Shown here one piece after another: positions 36,913 to 48,608 of a stretch of 64,000 bases of DNA. The DNA is from Benincasa hispida (lineage: Eukaryota; Streptophyta; Magnoliopsida; Cucurbitales; Cucurbitaceae): the NCBI RefSeq assembly GCF_009727055.1, contig NC_052351.1, forward strand, positions 11,162,143-11,226,142, written 5' to 3'. Within the stretch, counting starts at the first letter, position 1. The number at the start of each line of letters is the position of its first letter. Made by a program: the position numbers and the translations under genes. The notes under the pieces were generated by a model. That model saw nothing but the letters and a program-made list of their open reading frames with translations, was not told the origin of the DNA and searched no databases.

Positions 36913-38357
36913 TTTTATGTAGTTTTTCAGGTTAATTTATCAATGCCGAGCAAATTCAAAGTAGTGGTAGCCATTGAAAACGAATTTGCTAAAACATACA
37001 AATTATTTATAATTAGTTTGTTTGCATTAAACCACTAAGACAATCAATCCGTTTTAGCAAAATAGTCTAATGTACCCTAAGTGACATCTGTTTTGCAATG
37101 ATATTTCAGTGAGGCAGGACAAAAGTTACCGTAGGGTGATCAAGTACCCTTTCACTTAAATGAAACATTCTTAATCATTAGACAGAAACAACACGTTGTC
37201 ACTATAATTAACAATCACCATTGTTTGGTCCAGAATTTGTTAACTTACTTAACAATTCCTGTAAGTATAACGCCTCATTTTAGGTTCTAGAATTCCGCCC
37301 CAATGAGCCAACCGTAGGGAAAAACCAATTGGGACATGAATCTAAAGTAACCTTATCTATTTCTGGAGATCGAATAAAGTGTCATAAAAAACTGTCATCC
37401 TTTAGGGGGACACCCACGATGACACGAAGCCATGCATGAAACTTTACTTCAACCTAATGAAAGCGATTGAGGGATGTGTTGTCATGCATCCTGCTCCCAC
37501 TTACTATAAATAACACTATTTCCATTCACCTTGATATTGATCTATATAAATACCACCAATAGAAGGACACCCATGGTGCCTCAAGGCCAAGTATAGACCT
37601 CACAGTGTGAATTTTAAGGAGAAACGTGAAGAGGATAAAATGAAGTATCATATACCCCATTTTCCACCCACTGAGTATTTTACCTAGGGTTAATTAACTT
37701 AAGAAAATCCGACTACTGATTTGAACTAAGTGAACGTTTAATTTACCTAAAAACTACATTTGTATTTGGATAGTTAAACAATTTTGATTAAAGTCTATTT
37801 AACTCTTTAATAATCTTTAATCAAACTTGCATACAGGTAGGGGTGTTACGTTTCCATCAACTTAAATACTCCAGCCTAGGCAGAACTTGCCTTAGACAAA
37901 AGGTCCCTTATAGATATATTTGTTACATTATTAATCTTTTATTAAGAATCAATTTAATCCTATTAAACCGATTAAAAGATTAAACTTAGATTCCTAATCT
38001 CATTAGAAACGTGATCTTAGGTCTATGTGAATCATATTTTAAAACAATTTTAAGAGATGATTATAACCTAAAGTTCGCATGCAATTCTTAATTATTGATT
38101 TTAATTTCTAATATCATTTTTATTAAAACAATTATAAACAAAAGAAATAAATTAAAATCATACATTGCATAGTTTGACAAATTTTAGTAAATTATAACAT
38201 TTATAAATTAACCTAAAGTAGTGTCATACTTCATGCATTTTTATTTCCTTACTAACAAATAACAATAATATACTAAAGTAATGAAACCTACAATAGCATA
38301 TATCCATACATACATTAAACTATATTTTAACATTTATAATATAAATGATGCATGGAT
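36913..38357 (-). mobile_element. 5' leader of the minus-strand copia
   Basis: This is non-coding sequence between gag and the 5' LTR. Blocks such as GTTACGTTTCCATCAACTTA (37846) and AAAAGGTCCCTTATAGAT (37900) are the reverse complement of the leader of the plus-strand copia near 46000-46080. It is about half as long as that leader and lacks the hairpin repeat block. No good primer binding site is visible at the LTR border. Confidence 0.7.
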
Positions 38358-40410
38358 TGAAGGATCTCATACCGAGAGTTCCATGAGCGTGTTCATATCG
38401 CTCCGATTTCACAGTGACCGAAATACAAAAGATATACATTTAACACATACAGTTATGCAATTAAATCTAATTATCAGCATGCTCAGAACAAAATAAATAA
38501 CAGGGAAAGGGTTCTATACCAGTTGAAGACTCTCTTCGAACTTCTGAACCCCAACGCAGCGGATCCCTCCAACAGATCTACCAACACCCGGTGAGAACGT
38601 CGACTGCAATAGCACGATCAACACGAACACGAACGCTGCAGTGGGGACGACACCACCACTAATGAACCCCGGGTATTCTCGGAGTGAAAACCCAAAGGGT
38701 GGGATTTGGTGAGTTTGGTAGAGGACAGAGGACAACGAATCATGTAGACGATAAGCAAGTGAAAGATAAAACAGTACTATCATATAGCAGAATTGCTTAT
38801 CGCATAGAGGAACTACAGGATCGTGTAGGAAAAGCTGAACGATCGTTTAGGAAAAACGTATACGATCGTTTAGGAAAAATGTATACGATCGTTTAGACGG
38901 AAAAGCAACTATCGTATAGGCTCTCGAGCGATCGTTTCACGAATTCTTTTGGGCGGTTGAAAATAATGAATGCACTCTTCAAAATGAAAACCTCTTTTCA
39001 TTTTTAACTCATCAGTTACCATAACCGATGATGCTCACTACCCACGTCCGAACGTGTAAAAATGGATTAATTATCATATAATTAATCAATTAATTAATTA
39101 ATAAATATAATCATATTATATTTATATCCTATAGTTTGATATCACATATCTACTATAGTATTTTCTCCTCTGCTTGATATAAATCATATTTATATCTAAT
39201 TTCCTCAGAAATAATGTATCTCATATATTTAGCCAATTATATCATATATAATTAATAACTCCAATTATATCATATATAATTGAACTTCCTCTTGTCAATT
39301 TGAACATTTCAAATTAACCCAAATATTGGTTCTCGATTTTATCTAAGCTACCTAGGGGACCTAATGTACTTGTGGCTCGAAGCTCCAACGGTACGTGAAT
39401 AGCTGACTAAACTCTTTAGCCACGAGATCCACCATCCGTTAACTGTCAGTGATTCTACTAAAGACCAACAGCTGAACTTTTCTTACCACAGATATATTTC
39501 TGTGTCTATCGGATATAACCAATCATGAGTACGATGACCCTTCACAGATGCTCGTAAGTTCACCTGGGCCAATTTACTGTTTTGCTGTTGTAGTTACATC
39601 TCACTCTTTAAGTACCATTGATTCCTCTAATGAACAATACAATATAGTCCAACTATGTGTGAACAACTTTCGGGCCAAGAGAAGATGTGTGGCACTACAT
39701 CGTTCAAGCCCCGGAATCAGCCCTTAAGGGAGCCATCTATCTACTTACCCCTGCCTTGGGGAAGGAGTGAATTCCATCTTGTGTACCTGAGTTCCCAGCT
39801 CCCAAATCAGACGAATCCCCAAAATGGTAGGTTTGAATCGATGACCTGGCCATTCGCACCCACACAAATCAAAGGACTGCCCTCAATGGAAGAAGTTCCC
39901 AACTCACTCAAGACTGAGGTCATGTTACCTATGGTCATCCTAGAGAAGTGAAGTCTCTGTCATGAACGGTGTTATATATAACGAGACGTTAACACTTCGT
40001 GGTCAGGTCTTATACAAAATCTTTGTATAGGATGCTCCCGCTCGCATGTCCCCAACACGAATGATCAGGATCAGATCATCTGTGACAAGTCACAACACTT
40101 GTGACCAATCCACAAAGCGGGCCGCGTCCGTAACGTTATCAGGATAAGGTTTCCCTCCTTTATCCATTTACTACAGACCATTTTGGTTATCACTCAAGAC
40201 ATGATCTACTTATATGTCACCACATACATGCTTAAGGCACATATAGATAACCAGAGATTTTATATTTATTGGTTTGTGGTAAAGTAAATAAAAATATTAA
40301 CCGAGAAAAATATAAGATGTGAAGTAAATATCATATATTAACAACACAAGTGTTTGTACATATTGTTTACAAACTACAGGACACGAGACTTTAGGGCATC
40401 AACCCCAACA
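38358..40410 (-). mobile_element. Copia 5' LTR, minus orientation (2053 bp)
   Basis: It starts TGAAGGATCTCATACCG and ends GGCATCAACCCCAACA. It is collinear with the plus-strand LTR at 42120-44257 in reverse complement, including CAACCATCCGTTAACTGTCAG-type and GATGACCCTTCACA blocks. It belongs with the gag-pol relic to its left. The palindromic cluster at 38812-38945 is inside it. Confidence 0.85.
38812..38945. repeat. Cluster of ACGATCGTTTAGG repeats inside the LTR
   Basis: Three near-perfect units of about 25 bp (ACGATCGTTTAGGAAAAAYG) are followed by variants ATCGTGTAGG, ATCGTATAGG and GCGATCGTTTCACG. The matching cluster in the plus-strand LTR is at about 43670-43815, at a similar distance (450-590 bp) from the LTR 3' end. 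Confidence 0.8.
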
Positions 40411-41258
40411 TGGATATGCTATTAATGCATGCATGCATATATTAGAGCATTTATATTATATGATGCATAGGCATGCTATAAAATTAAATCGTGCATATAC
40501 ATATATTGTAACACTTATAATATAAAATGATGCATATGGTGGGATTTAATTCTATATGACATACAATATGACATATATGTAAGTATAAAACATACATCAC
40601 ATGTATATTAAAAATAACAATTAATTGACCGGGATAGGACACCTAAAAGAAATTTAAAAAACTAACTATTACAAGAATAGAAGTCAATCGATTCAAAACA
40701 GGAAAACCGAGCCTTGAACCGCTCGAACCAAACCAACCAGCCACGAACTGAACCTGAACCGATTGAACTGACTAAACCACAACGGAACCAAGTGAGCCAC
40801 GAATCGAATTGGACCAACACCGGTTGGTTTTTTCCACATCACAGCATTGCGACGTTGTGCCCAGCGTTGCAACGCTACAGAAAAAACACAACACTGTTCT
40901 TCATCACAACATTGCAACATTGTGGTACAGTCCCGACTGTACTGTTGCGAAAACCATTGATTCTTCGTTGAATTTGGTCCCGTTTTCTTCAATTTCGCAC
41001 CAAAAAAACCACCACAACTCTAGAATGTTGAATTACAGACTCTATAGCAATATTATGCCCTAAAACATGGGCCCTTACAAACAAATTTGAAAAGAAATAA
41101 AGTCATAAATCTATGTGTCCTATCCCGAAATATCCACTAACAACACCACATTCATCAAACAACCATTCACCACATTCATAAAAAATCCCACCATGACTGT
41201 AAAAATAATTTTAAAAAATTAAGAATTCGGGATCCAACCCCAATGACTTTGATACCAA
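40411..41258 (-). mobile_element. Leader remnant of an older minus-strand copia
   Basis: The right border carries GACTTTGATACCA (41243-41255), the reverse complement of a TGGTATCAAAG primer binding site of the initiator-Met tRNA type. Further left, minus-strand sequence matches the plus-strand copia leader near 45300-45420 (for example the TATCCCGGTC block). A perfect 14-bp palindrome AGCGTTGCAACGCT lies at 40863-40876. The element is truncated on the left by the neighbouring copia. Confidence 0.65.
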
Positions 41259-42119
41259 CCGAAGTTTCCACAGTGAAGAAATCCTTGAGCGGAAGCAGAT
41301 CTCCCAAATCCCAATTTTTTAGAATTGAAAATTTTTACAAAGAACAGAAGATCATACATTTAATTTTAAACATAAAACATGCTTTAAACAAAATTAAATG
41401 TAGATTAAGGTTTCACAAACCCTTATCTTTGAAGACAATCTTCAATGAAATCCCCCAACACTACCACGAATGGCGACCTTGATATCCTCAAGTAGAGAAT
41501 CCAAGAGGAGTGAGTGATTTGGCTCTTTCGAATTTTGAGGCAAATAAGAAGATTGAGAGGAAGAGAGATCACAAGGGAATTCCATAGAGAGCACTATACT
41601 AACCTTAATCTTGTGTGTTTTGCAGGAAGAAGAAGAACTGACCATTCAGTCTCCCACTTCCACGATTAGGAGAGAAAAAAGGGGGGAGAGAGTTACAACT
41701 CCCTCCCTTAATTAATTTAAAACAATTAAATATTAAATAATATATTTAATTAAATAAATAATTTAATATATATTAATATGATAACTACCTTATCATATAA
41801 TATATATTAATATATATTAAACTATATGTTATATCAAATATAACATATAACCTATAGTTTTAATATTGTATCATATATAATATAATATAGAAGAGAAAAA
41901 TGAGGGACGGAGCTACAATATTGTATCAAATTTTTTAACTAAATTATTCACCATCCGTTAATTGTCGGGCACTCCACTAAAGACCGACAGTTGCACTCTT
42001 CGCACTACAGATATATTTATCTGTCCATTAGATATCAATCAACAGTACGATGACCCTTCACAAATTGCTCTTAAGTACAGCTGTGCCAAAATTATCGTTT
42101 TGTCCCTATAGTTACATCT
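41259..42119 (-). mobile_element. Truncated copia LTR, host of the plus-strand copia insertion
   Basis: This starts after the inverted primer binding site and shares long blocks with the LTR at 28919-30739 (TTTCACAAACCCTTATCTTTGA, GAAGAAGAAGAACTGACCAT). It stops abruptly at 42119, where the plus-strand copia LTR begins. The rest would be expected beyond the far end of that element, outside the window. Confidence 0.75.
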
Positions 42120-44257
42120 TATTGGAGTTGATGCCCTAAAGTATCGTGTCCTGTAGTTTGAAAATAGTTTGTACGAACGCTTGTGTTGTTAATATATGAT
42201 ATTTAGTTCACATATTGTATTTTTACTTAGTTGTTTGTTTTATTTGCTTTACCACAAACCAATAAACATAAAATCCCTGGTTATCAGTATGTGACTCAAG
42301 TATGTATATGGTGACATACAAGTGGATCTTGTCTTGAGTGATAACCAAAATGGTCTGTAGTAAATGGATAAAGGAGGGAAACCTTATCCTGATAACGCTA
42401 CGGACGCGGCCCGCTTTGTGGATTGGTCACAAGTGTTGTGACTTGTCATAGATGATCTGATCTTGATCATTCGTGTTGGGGACATGCGAGCGGGAGCATC
42501 CTATTCAAAGAGTTTGTATAAGACCTGACCACGAAGTGTTAACGTCTCGTTATATATAACACCGTTCATGACAGAGACTTCACTTCTCTAGGATGACCAA
42601 TAGGTAACATGACCTCAATCCTGAGTGAGTTGGGAATCCTGCCATTGAGGGCGGTCCTTTAATTTGTATGGATGCGAGTGGCCAGTTTGCCGATTCAAAC
42701 CTACCATTTTTGGGATTCGTCTGATTTGGGAGCTAGGATCTCAGCTACACAAAATGGAATTCACTCTTTCCCTGAGACAGGGGTAAGTAGATAGATAGCT
42801 CCTTTAAGGGCTGATTTTGGGGCTTGAACGATGTGGCGCCACACATCTTCTCTTGGCTCGAGAGGGTGTTTACACATAGTTGGACTATGTGTTATTGTTC
42901 ATTAGAGGAATCAGAGGTACTTAAGGAGTGAGATGTAACTACAGAGGCATAATGGTAATTTGGCTCAGTTGTATTTATGAGCTCTGTGAAGGGTCATCGT
43001 ACTCATGATTGGTTATATCCGATGGACACAGAAATATATCTGTGGTAAGAAAAGTTCAGCTGTTGGTCTTTAGTAAGATGCCTGACAGTTAACGGATGGT
43101 GGATCTCGTGGCTAAAGAGTTTAGTCAGCTATTCACGGACCGTTGGAGCTTCGAGCCATAGGTCGATTAGGTCCCCCAGGTAGCTTGGATAAAGTCTAGA
43201 ACTAGTATTTGGGTTAATTTGAAATGTTCAAATTGACAAGAGGAAGTTCAATTATATATGATATAATTGGACTGGTTAATTATATATGATATAATTGGCT
43301 AAATGTTTGAGATACATTATTTTGGAGGAATTTAGATATAAATATGATTTATATCAAGTAGAGGAGAAAATACTATAGTAGATATGTGATATCAAACTAT
43401 AGGATAAAAATATAATATGATTATATTTACTAATTAATTAGTTGATTAATTATATGATAGTTAATCCAAATTTCACGTTCGGACATAGGTTAGTGGGCAG
43501 CGTCGGTTATTGTAACCGAGGAATTAAAATGAAAAATGTTTTCATTTTTGAATGGTTCAGTCGATGTCCCAAAGAAATGGAAGAGAGTGCACGTTGGTAC
43601 AAAGCAAAATGATCGCTTAAGCATTTCGAGAGACTATACGACAGCTCCTCTCCGCTTAGACTCGTGCCTAAATGATCGCACACTGTTGCCTACACGATTG
43701 AATATCCTCTCTAAACGATCGTATAATGTGCCGATTTGACTAAACGATCGTGTACTTTTTCCTAAACGATCGTTCAGTAAATCATACACGATCGTGTAGC
43801 TTCTCCTAAACGGTAAGCACTTTTGTTATGCGATAGCGTCGTTTTCCCTCCCACTTACTTATCACCTACATGATTTGTGTTTCCTCCTTCCTCTACCAAG
43901 TTCACTAAAGTCCACCCTTTGGGTTTTCATTTCGAGAATACCCGGGGCTCTTTAGTGGTGGTATCATCCCTGCGGCATTCGTGTTCGTGTGTTGTTCGTG
44001 CTACTGCAGTCGACGCATTCGCTAGGCGTTGGTAGATTGCGTGGAGGGTTTTCGTTGCGTTGAGTTCTGAAGTGTGAAGAACTTCTTCAACTGGTATGGA
44101 ACTCTCTCCCTTCTTATTTATCTTGTTCTTAGCATGTCATTAATTAAGATTTGTTTGCATAACTGTATGTGTTGAATGTATATTGTTGTATTTCGGTCAC
44201 TGTGAGATCGAAGCGATCCGAACGAGCTCATGGAACTCGTAGATATGAGATACTTCA
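42120..44257 (+). mobile_element. Plus-strand copia 5' LTR (2138 bp)
   Basis: It begins TATTGGAGTTGATGCC (TG changed to TA) and ends GATACTTCA just before the primer binding site. The first several hundred bases match the 3' LTR at 62901-63486 at what I estimate by eye as roughly 85-90%, so the insertion is not recent. It contains the ACGATCG cluster at 43670-43815. Confidence 0.9.
43670..43815. repeat. ACGATCGT palindrome cluster in the plus-strand LTR
   Basis: TAAACGATCGTATAAT, TAAACGATCGTGTAC, TAAACGATCGTTCAG and ACACGATCGTGTAGC occur in about 150 bp, separated by unrelated spacers. ACACGATCGTGT is a 12-bp perfect palindrome. It is the counterpart of 38812-38945. Confidence 0.8.
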
Positions 44258-44259
44258 AT

Positions 44260-44272
44260 TGGTATCAGAGCC
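44260..44272 (+). other. Primer binding site, initiator Met tRNA
   Basis: TGGTATCAGAGCC immediately follows the 5' LTR. It is complementary to the 3' end of the plant initiator methionine tRNA, the standard copia primer. Confidence 0.9.
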
Positions 44273-44787
44273 AGGTTCTGATACTTCGATTCCATCTGTT
44301 GCAACGAAATAAGATTTACATTCATGGTGGGTGCATTTCTGCACTGATTTAATGGTTAAATTTGTTGTGGTTGTGCCGGATTAATGGATGTTTTCGGGAT
44401 GATTAACCTCGGTTTGATTTAAATCCTTTTACATTTGCGATTGTTTGTAAAGGCCCCTACGTTTTTAGGCACTAATAATCATTATCGAGTTTGTATTCAA
44501 GGTTTGTTTGAAGTTTTGAGTCGTTCGTTGAAGAAGCAGATTTGTGCAAACGTTGCATAAGAGTGGTACACGATCTGGGCAAGTGTTGCGGTTCTTCGAA
44601 GAAGAAGGCGATCTAAGGTTGATCGCATCGTGCAGAAGATGTTCTGCGCGATCGCTGTTGATCACATCTGATGAAGGAGTACATGATCGCTGTTAAACGT
44701 ATCGTTTAAACGATGGGGTATGCGATCAAGAGTTGATCTATCGTTTTGACGATCAGGTACGCGATCGTTGAGTATTGTTTAGTGTGC

Positions 44788-45190
44788 TAGATGATCGTTT
44801 AGGTCAGTAAGCTTCATCGCTTAGTAACTGACTAAACGATCGCTTAGTATCACAAGGTAAATCGTTTACCTGGTTGCATGCATCGTGTAGACGATGAAAT
44901 GCTCGCGTATCATTTGAAGCGCACGCGTTAGATAATCGTTTAGGTCAGCAAGCTTCATCGTTTAGTAACTGACTAAACGATCGCTTAGCATTGCAAGGTA
45001 AATCATTTACCTGGTTGCACGCATCGTGTATACGACGAGTCAAATATCGTTTAAAGCGCGTAGCTAGACGATCGTTTAGGTTAGTAAGCTTTATCGCTTA
45101 GTAACTAACTAAACGATCGCTTAGTAACGTGAGGTAAATCGTTTACCTGTCGTCGCACTTCATGATCACATAGACGATAAGGCTTCATAG
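44788..45190 (+). repeat. Three tandem ~137-bp hairpin units in the copia leader
   Basis: Units start at 44788, 44929 and 45065 (periods 141 and 136). Each carries GATCGTTTAGGTYAGTAAG, a short loop (CTTCATCG-like), then TTAGTAACTRACTAAACGATC, the inverted partner, and then a second inverted repeat GGTAAATCGTTTACC. The predicted stems differ by base changes among units that often keep pairing. The first 100 bases upstream also contain ATCGTTTAAACGAT, another palindrome. Confidence 0.85.
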
Positions 45191-45997
45191 CCTTCTCGTC
45201 GTCTACACGATCGTTTACTTATGCTTCTTTCGTCTAGTGCGCGCAGAACGATCGTTTACCCACTGGAGTTTACTACACAATGAAGACCTCTGGCGGTTCA
45301 AGACCCAGTTTGCCTGTGAACCGATTTGCTCGAGGAAAAATGTAATAAATAGGATTTTTTCATTTCAGTTTTTGTAAAGGCTCATCCCGGTCCATTAATC
45401 CTTTAATTATTACATGCGATGTATGTTTTTTATATGTCATTTGGTATGAACATATAGTAAATCCCACCTTAGGTTATGCAATGGTCATGCATAATCTCTT
45501 TATTGTAATTGTTATAATTTAGAGAAGCATGATTTAATTATGTAAGAGCATGCTCATGCATCATATAATATAAGAGTTATATTTATGCATGCATAAAAAG
45601 CATCGACATGCATCATCTTTATATTATAATTGTTATAGTATAAGGGTGAAGATAACATGTTTGCTTGGTTGTTACGCGTTATATAAAAGTTATATATAGT
45701 AATGACCGAACATTGCATGAAGCATGACACATCGGTTACTTTACAAATGTTATAAACGCCTCATTATGCACAATGGTTTTAGTTGTTTCTTTTTAAAAGT
45801 TAAAGAGAAATTAGAACTAAAAGAAATAAGAAAGATATGCATGCTCACTTAGGTTTAATTCATGGTTTTAAAGTGTTTAAAACTTGGATCACATAGACCT
45901 AAAATCACAGTTCTAATATGATTAGCAACCTTAAGGCTTTAATCTTTTAATCAGTTTAATAGGATTAATTTCGCTAATAAAAGGTTAAAGTGTAGCA

Positions 45998-46142
45998 AAT
46001 CTATCTATAAGGGACCTTTTGTCTAAGGTGGGTTCTGTCTAGGCTAGGGTATTTAAGTTGACGGAAACGTAACACCCCTACCTGGAAACTTACCTGGAAA
46101 GGTGAATTAGATAGATTTGATGCATGCATGCAAGTTAAGGAC
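45998..46142 (+). repeat. Leader segment duplicated between adapters
   Basis: The sequence from ATCTATAAGGGACC to GCAAGTTAAGGAC reappears almost unchanged at 46704-46845, between the two adapter copies. The second copy is an assembly artefact, not a genomic duplication. Confidence 0.85.
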
Positions 46143-46667
46143 AATCCATTAAATTGTTTAAATGTGGCTACTTGAATTTGTTCATATTTCATAGACAAAC
46201 ATTGTTTATGAGTAGAGTTTAAAAAGACGACTTAGACTAAAATCAGTAGTCGGATTGTCTAGGTTAATGAATCCCTAGGTAGAACATTCAGTGGGAGGTA
46301 CTTGGGGCATAAGATGCTTCACTTAAACCTTTCACGTTTCACCTAAATAGTCTACACCTTGAGATCTATCCTCGGCCTCGCAGCACCTTTGGCGTGTACC
46401 CTCAACGGATGGTGTTTAGGTAGGTCAATATCAAGGTGGATGGAGAGAGTGTTCATAGTAAGTGGGAGCGGGAAGTGCGACAGCATATACCTCGGTCTCC
46501 CTCGTTAGGTTGAATAAAGTTACTGTGCATTGCCTCGAGGCACCCTGGGAGTGTCCCCCTAAAGGATGACAGTTTTGCGCGTTTCTTTATTTGATCTCCT
46601 GTAAGAGGATAAGGTAACTTAGTCTCTTGTCCTAATCTGTCTTTTCCCTATGGTGGGCGCATTAGGG

Positions 46668-46705
46668 CTGTCTCTTATACACATCTAGATGTGTATAAGA
46701 GACAG
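46668..46705. other. Nextera mate-pair junction adapter (contaminant), copy 1
   Basis: CTGTCTCTTATACACATCT is followed directly by its reverse complement AGATGTGTATAAGAGACAG, exactly 38 bp. This is the Tn5 mosaic-end junction adapter used in mate-pair libraries, not plant DNA. Confidence 0.98.
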
Positions 46706-46845
46706 ATCTATAAGGGACCTTTTGTCTAAGGTGGGTTCTGTCTAGGCTAGGGTATTTAAGTTGACGGAAACGTAACACCCCTACCTGGGAACTTACCTGG
46801 AAAGGTGAATTAGATAGATTTGATGCATGCATGCAAGTTAAGGAC

Positions 46846-46883
46846 CTGTCTCTTATACACATCTAGATGTGTATAAGAGACAG
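46846..46883. other. Nextera mate-pair junction adapter (contaminant), copy 2
   Basis: A second exact 38-bp copy. An apparent 66-codon minus-strand frame at 46662-46862 begins MCIRDR and ends VSYTHLDVYKRQP, which is simply translated adapter. Confidence 0.98.
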
Positions 46884-47232
46884 GAGTTACACTAACACGA
46901 AATTGTTAAAGGTTAATGATTCTGGACCGAAAAATGGTGGCTGTTAGGTTCAATTCCAAGAGTTGGTTCTGCCTAATGGTTGAGAATGTTTCATCCCATC
47001 GAAGGGGCAACTGATCACCCCATGGGCGACGTTTATCCTACCTCATTGGGGCATCATTGTAAAATAGACGTCTATAACTCAGGGTACTTTAAACTATTTT
47101 GCAAAATTGATTGGTTTAAAAGTGGTTTAGCAAATTCTAATAAAGTTTTGTTCATATTTTCAGCAACATTTAAAAAATGGCAACAGCTACATTAGCATTG
47201 ATCACAATGATAATTTCGCAATATGGAAACAT

Positions 47233-48207
47233 ATGATCACGATGATCCGGATCATCGAGGATCTAATGTTCATTCTCACGGAGGCTTGTCCTCCTATTCC
47301 AACTTCGAATGCCGCTCGAAATGTTTGGGAGGCTTACGAGCGATGGACAAGGGCGAATAAGAAGGCCCGAGCCTACATCTTGGCAAGTGTTTCTGAAGTC
47401 TTGGCTATGAAACATGAGCCTATGGTCTCAACGCGTGATATCATGGAGTCCCTGCGAGGGATGTTTGGACAACCGTCTGAACAACTTATGCATGAGGCAC
47501 TTAAATACATATTCAACTCCAAAATGGAAGAAGGTACCTCTGTTCGTGAACATGTGCTTAACATGATGGTCCACTTTAATTTGGCGGAGTTGAATGGGTC
47601 TACTATCGATGAAGGCAGCCAGGTTAGCATGATCCTGCATTCTTTACCGGAGATCTTCCTACACTTTGTTAGCAATGTGATTCTTAACAAAGTGAAATAT
47701 AACCTTACAAGTATCCTCAACGAGTTGCAGACATACCAATCTTTACTGAAAAGTAAAGAGAGGCAGAAGAGTGAAGAAAATGTTGCTTCATCCTCCTGGA
47801 CGTTCCATAGAGGTTCGACCTCAGGAACAAAGTCTGCACCTTCTAATTCTAACTCTGCAAAGGGGAAGAAGAAGAAGGGTGGTAAGGGAAAATGGAAGAC
47901 ACCTGCTAACCCACCGCCTGTCGCCCTAAGTAGGCGTCCACAATTTGCTAAGAGAAAGTGTTTCCACTGCAACCAAGATGAACACTGGAAGAGGAACTGT
48001 CATCGATATCTAAAAGAGAAGAAAGCAACCAGGGCTAAGGCCAAGGCCGATAAAGGTAAATGTGATTTACTTGTGTTTGAAACTTGTTTAGTGGAGAATG
48101 ATGATTCTGCTTGGATAATTGATTCAGGCGCCACTAACCATTTTTGTTCTTCTTTTAAGGGGATTAGATATTTGCGACAGCTGGAGGCTGGTGAGATGAC
48201 GATGTGA
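47233..48207 (+). pseudogene. Copia gag and protease N-terminus
   Basis: A 324-codon frame covers gag (EDLMFILTEACPPIPTSNAA, KHEPMVSTRDIMESLRGMFG), a basic linker, the zinc knuckle CFHCNQDEHWKRNC (C-x2-C-x4-H-x4-C intact, about residues 239-252) and the protease site IIDSGATNHFCSS (about residues 296-308). The 5' end has lost its start by a frameshift. The protease is cut by a stop and a deletion after LEAGEMTM. It is the best preserved coding piece in the repeat half, but not functional as it stands. Confidence 0.9.
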
Positions 48208-48608
48208 GTAGGCATCAGACTATATTTCTTATTTTAAATGATGTATATATTGTTTCTGAACTAAAGAAGAACCTTATTTCTTTAAAGTGTTTATTGCAAT
48301 GTAAATATACTATCTCTTTTAATGTGGATAAAACGTTTATTCATAAAGATGGTGTTTTTATTTGCACAACAATTCTAAAATCGAGTTTATATGTGCTAAG
48401 ACCGATAGTCATTACTTCCCTCCATAATACCGAATTGTTTAGAAGTGTCGTAGCTCAATCAAAACGTCATCGAATTTCTCCAAAAGAAAATGCGCAACTT
48501 TGGCATCTTCGTTTAGGGCACATCAATCTCAATAGGATTGAGAGATTGGTGAAGAATGGACTTCTAAGTGAGTTAGAAGAAAATTCTTTACCAGTGTGCG
48601 AATCTTGC
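48208..48608 (+). pseudogene. Copia pre-integrase, interrupted by nested element
   Basis: The frame gives LNDVYIVSELKKNLISLKCL, the pre-integrase histidines LWHLRLGHINLNRIERL, and ends in VCESC at 48608. The next codons (CLEGKMTKRP-like) resume at 61336. The HHCC zinc-binding site is thus split by the insertion. Confidence 0.9.
48604..48608. repeat. Left target-site duplication CTTGC
   Basis: CTTGC precedes the TGATAACTTACAG start of the nested element and recurs at 61336-61340 after its CCCAACA end. In the undamaged reading frame the site would be present once. Confidence 0.9.

Larger units (their letters stand above)
44273..47232 (+). mobile_element. Long 5' leader of the plus-strand copia
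   Basis: About 2.9 kb of non-coding sequence lies between the primer site and gag. It holds the hairpin tandem repeats at 44788-45190 and the adapter-contaminated stretch at 46668-46883. An ATG at 47177 starts MATATLAL but runs into a stop after a frameshift, so the gag start is broken. Confidence 0.7.

Noticed and set aside
40630..41127. A 500-bp DNA transposon with perfect 13-bp inverted ends CGGGATAGGACAC
   Set aside because: Both ends fall in sequence collinear with the leader of the plus-strand copia (near 44400 and 45390), so the inverted repeat is internal to a copia leader and not a transposon terminus.
46662..46862. 66-codon minus-strand frame as a small gene
   Set aside because: Its ends are translated Nextera adapter and its middle is duplicated copia leader.
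46668..46883. A Tn5-like bacterial transposon insertion in the plant genome
   Set aside because: Only 19-bp mosaic ends joined head to head are present, with no transposase or bacterial DNA; this is the known library adapter.
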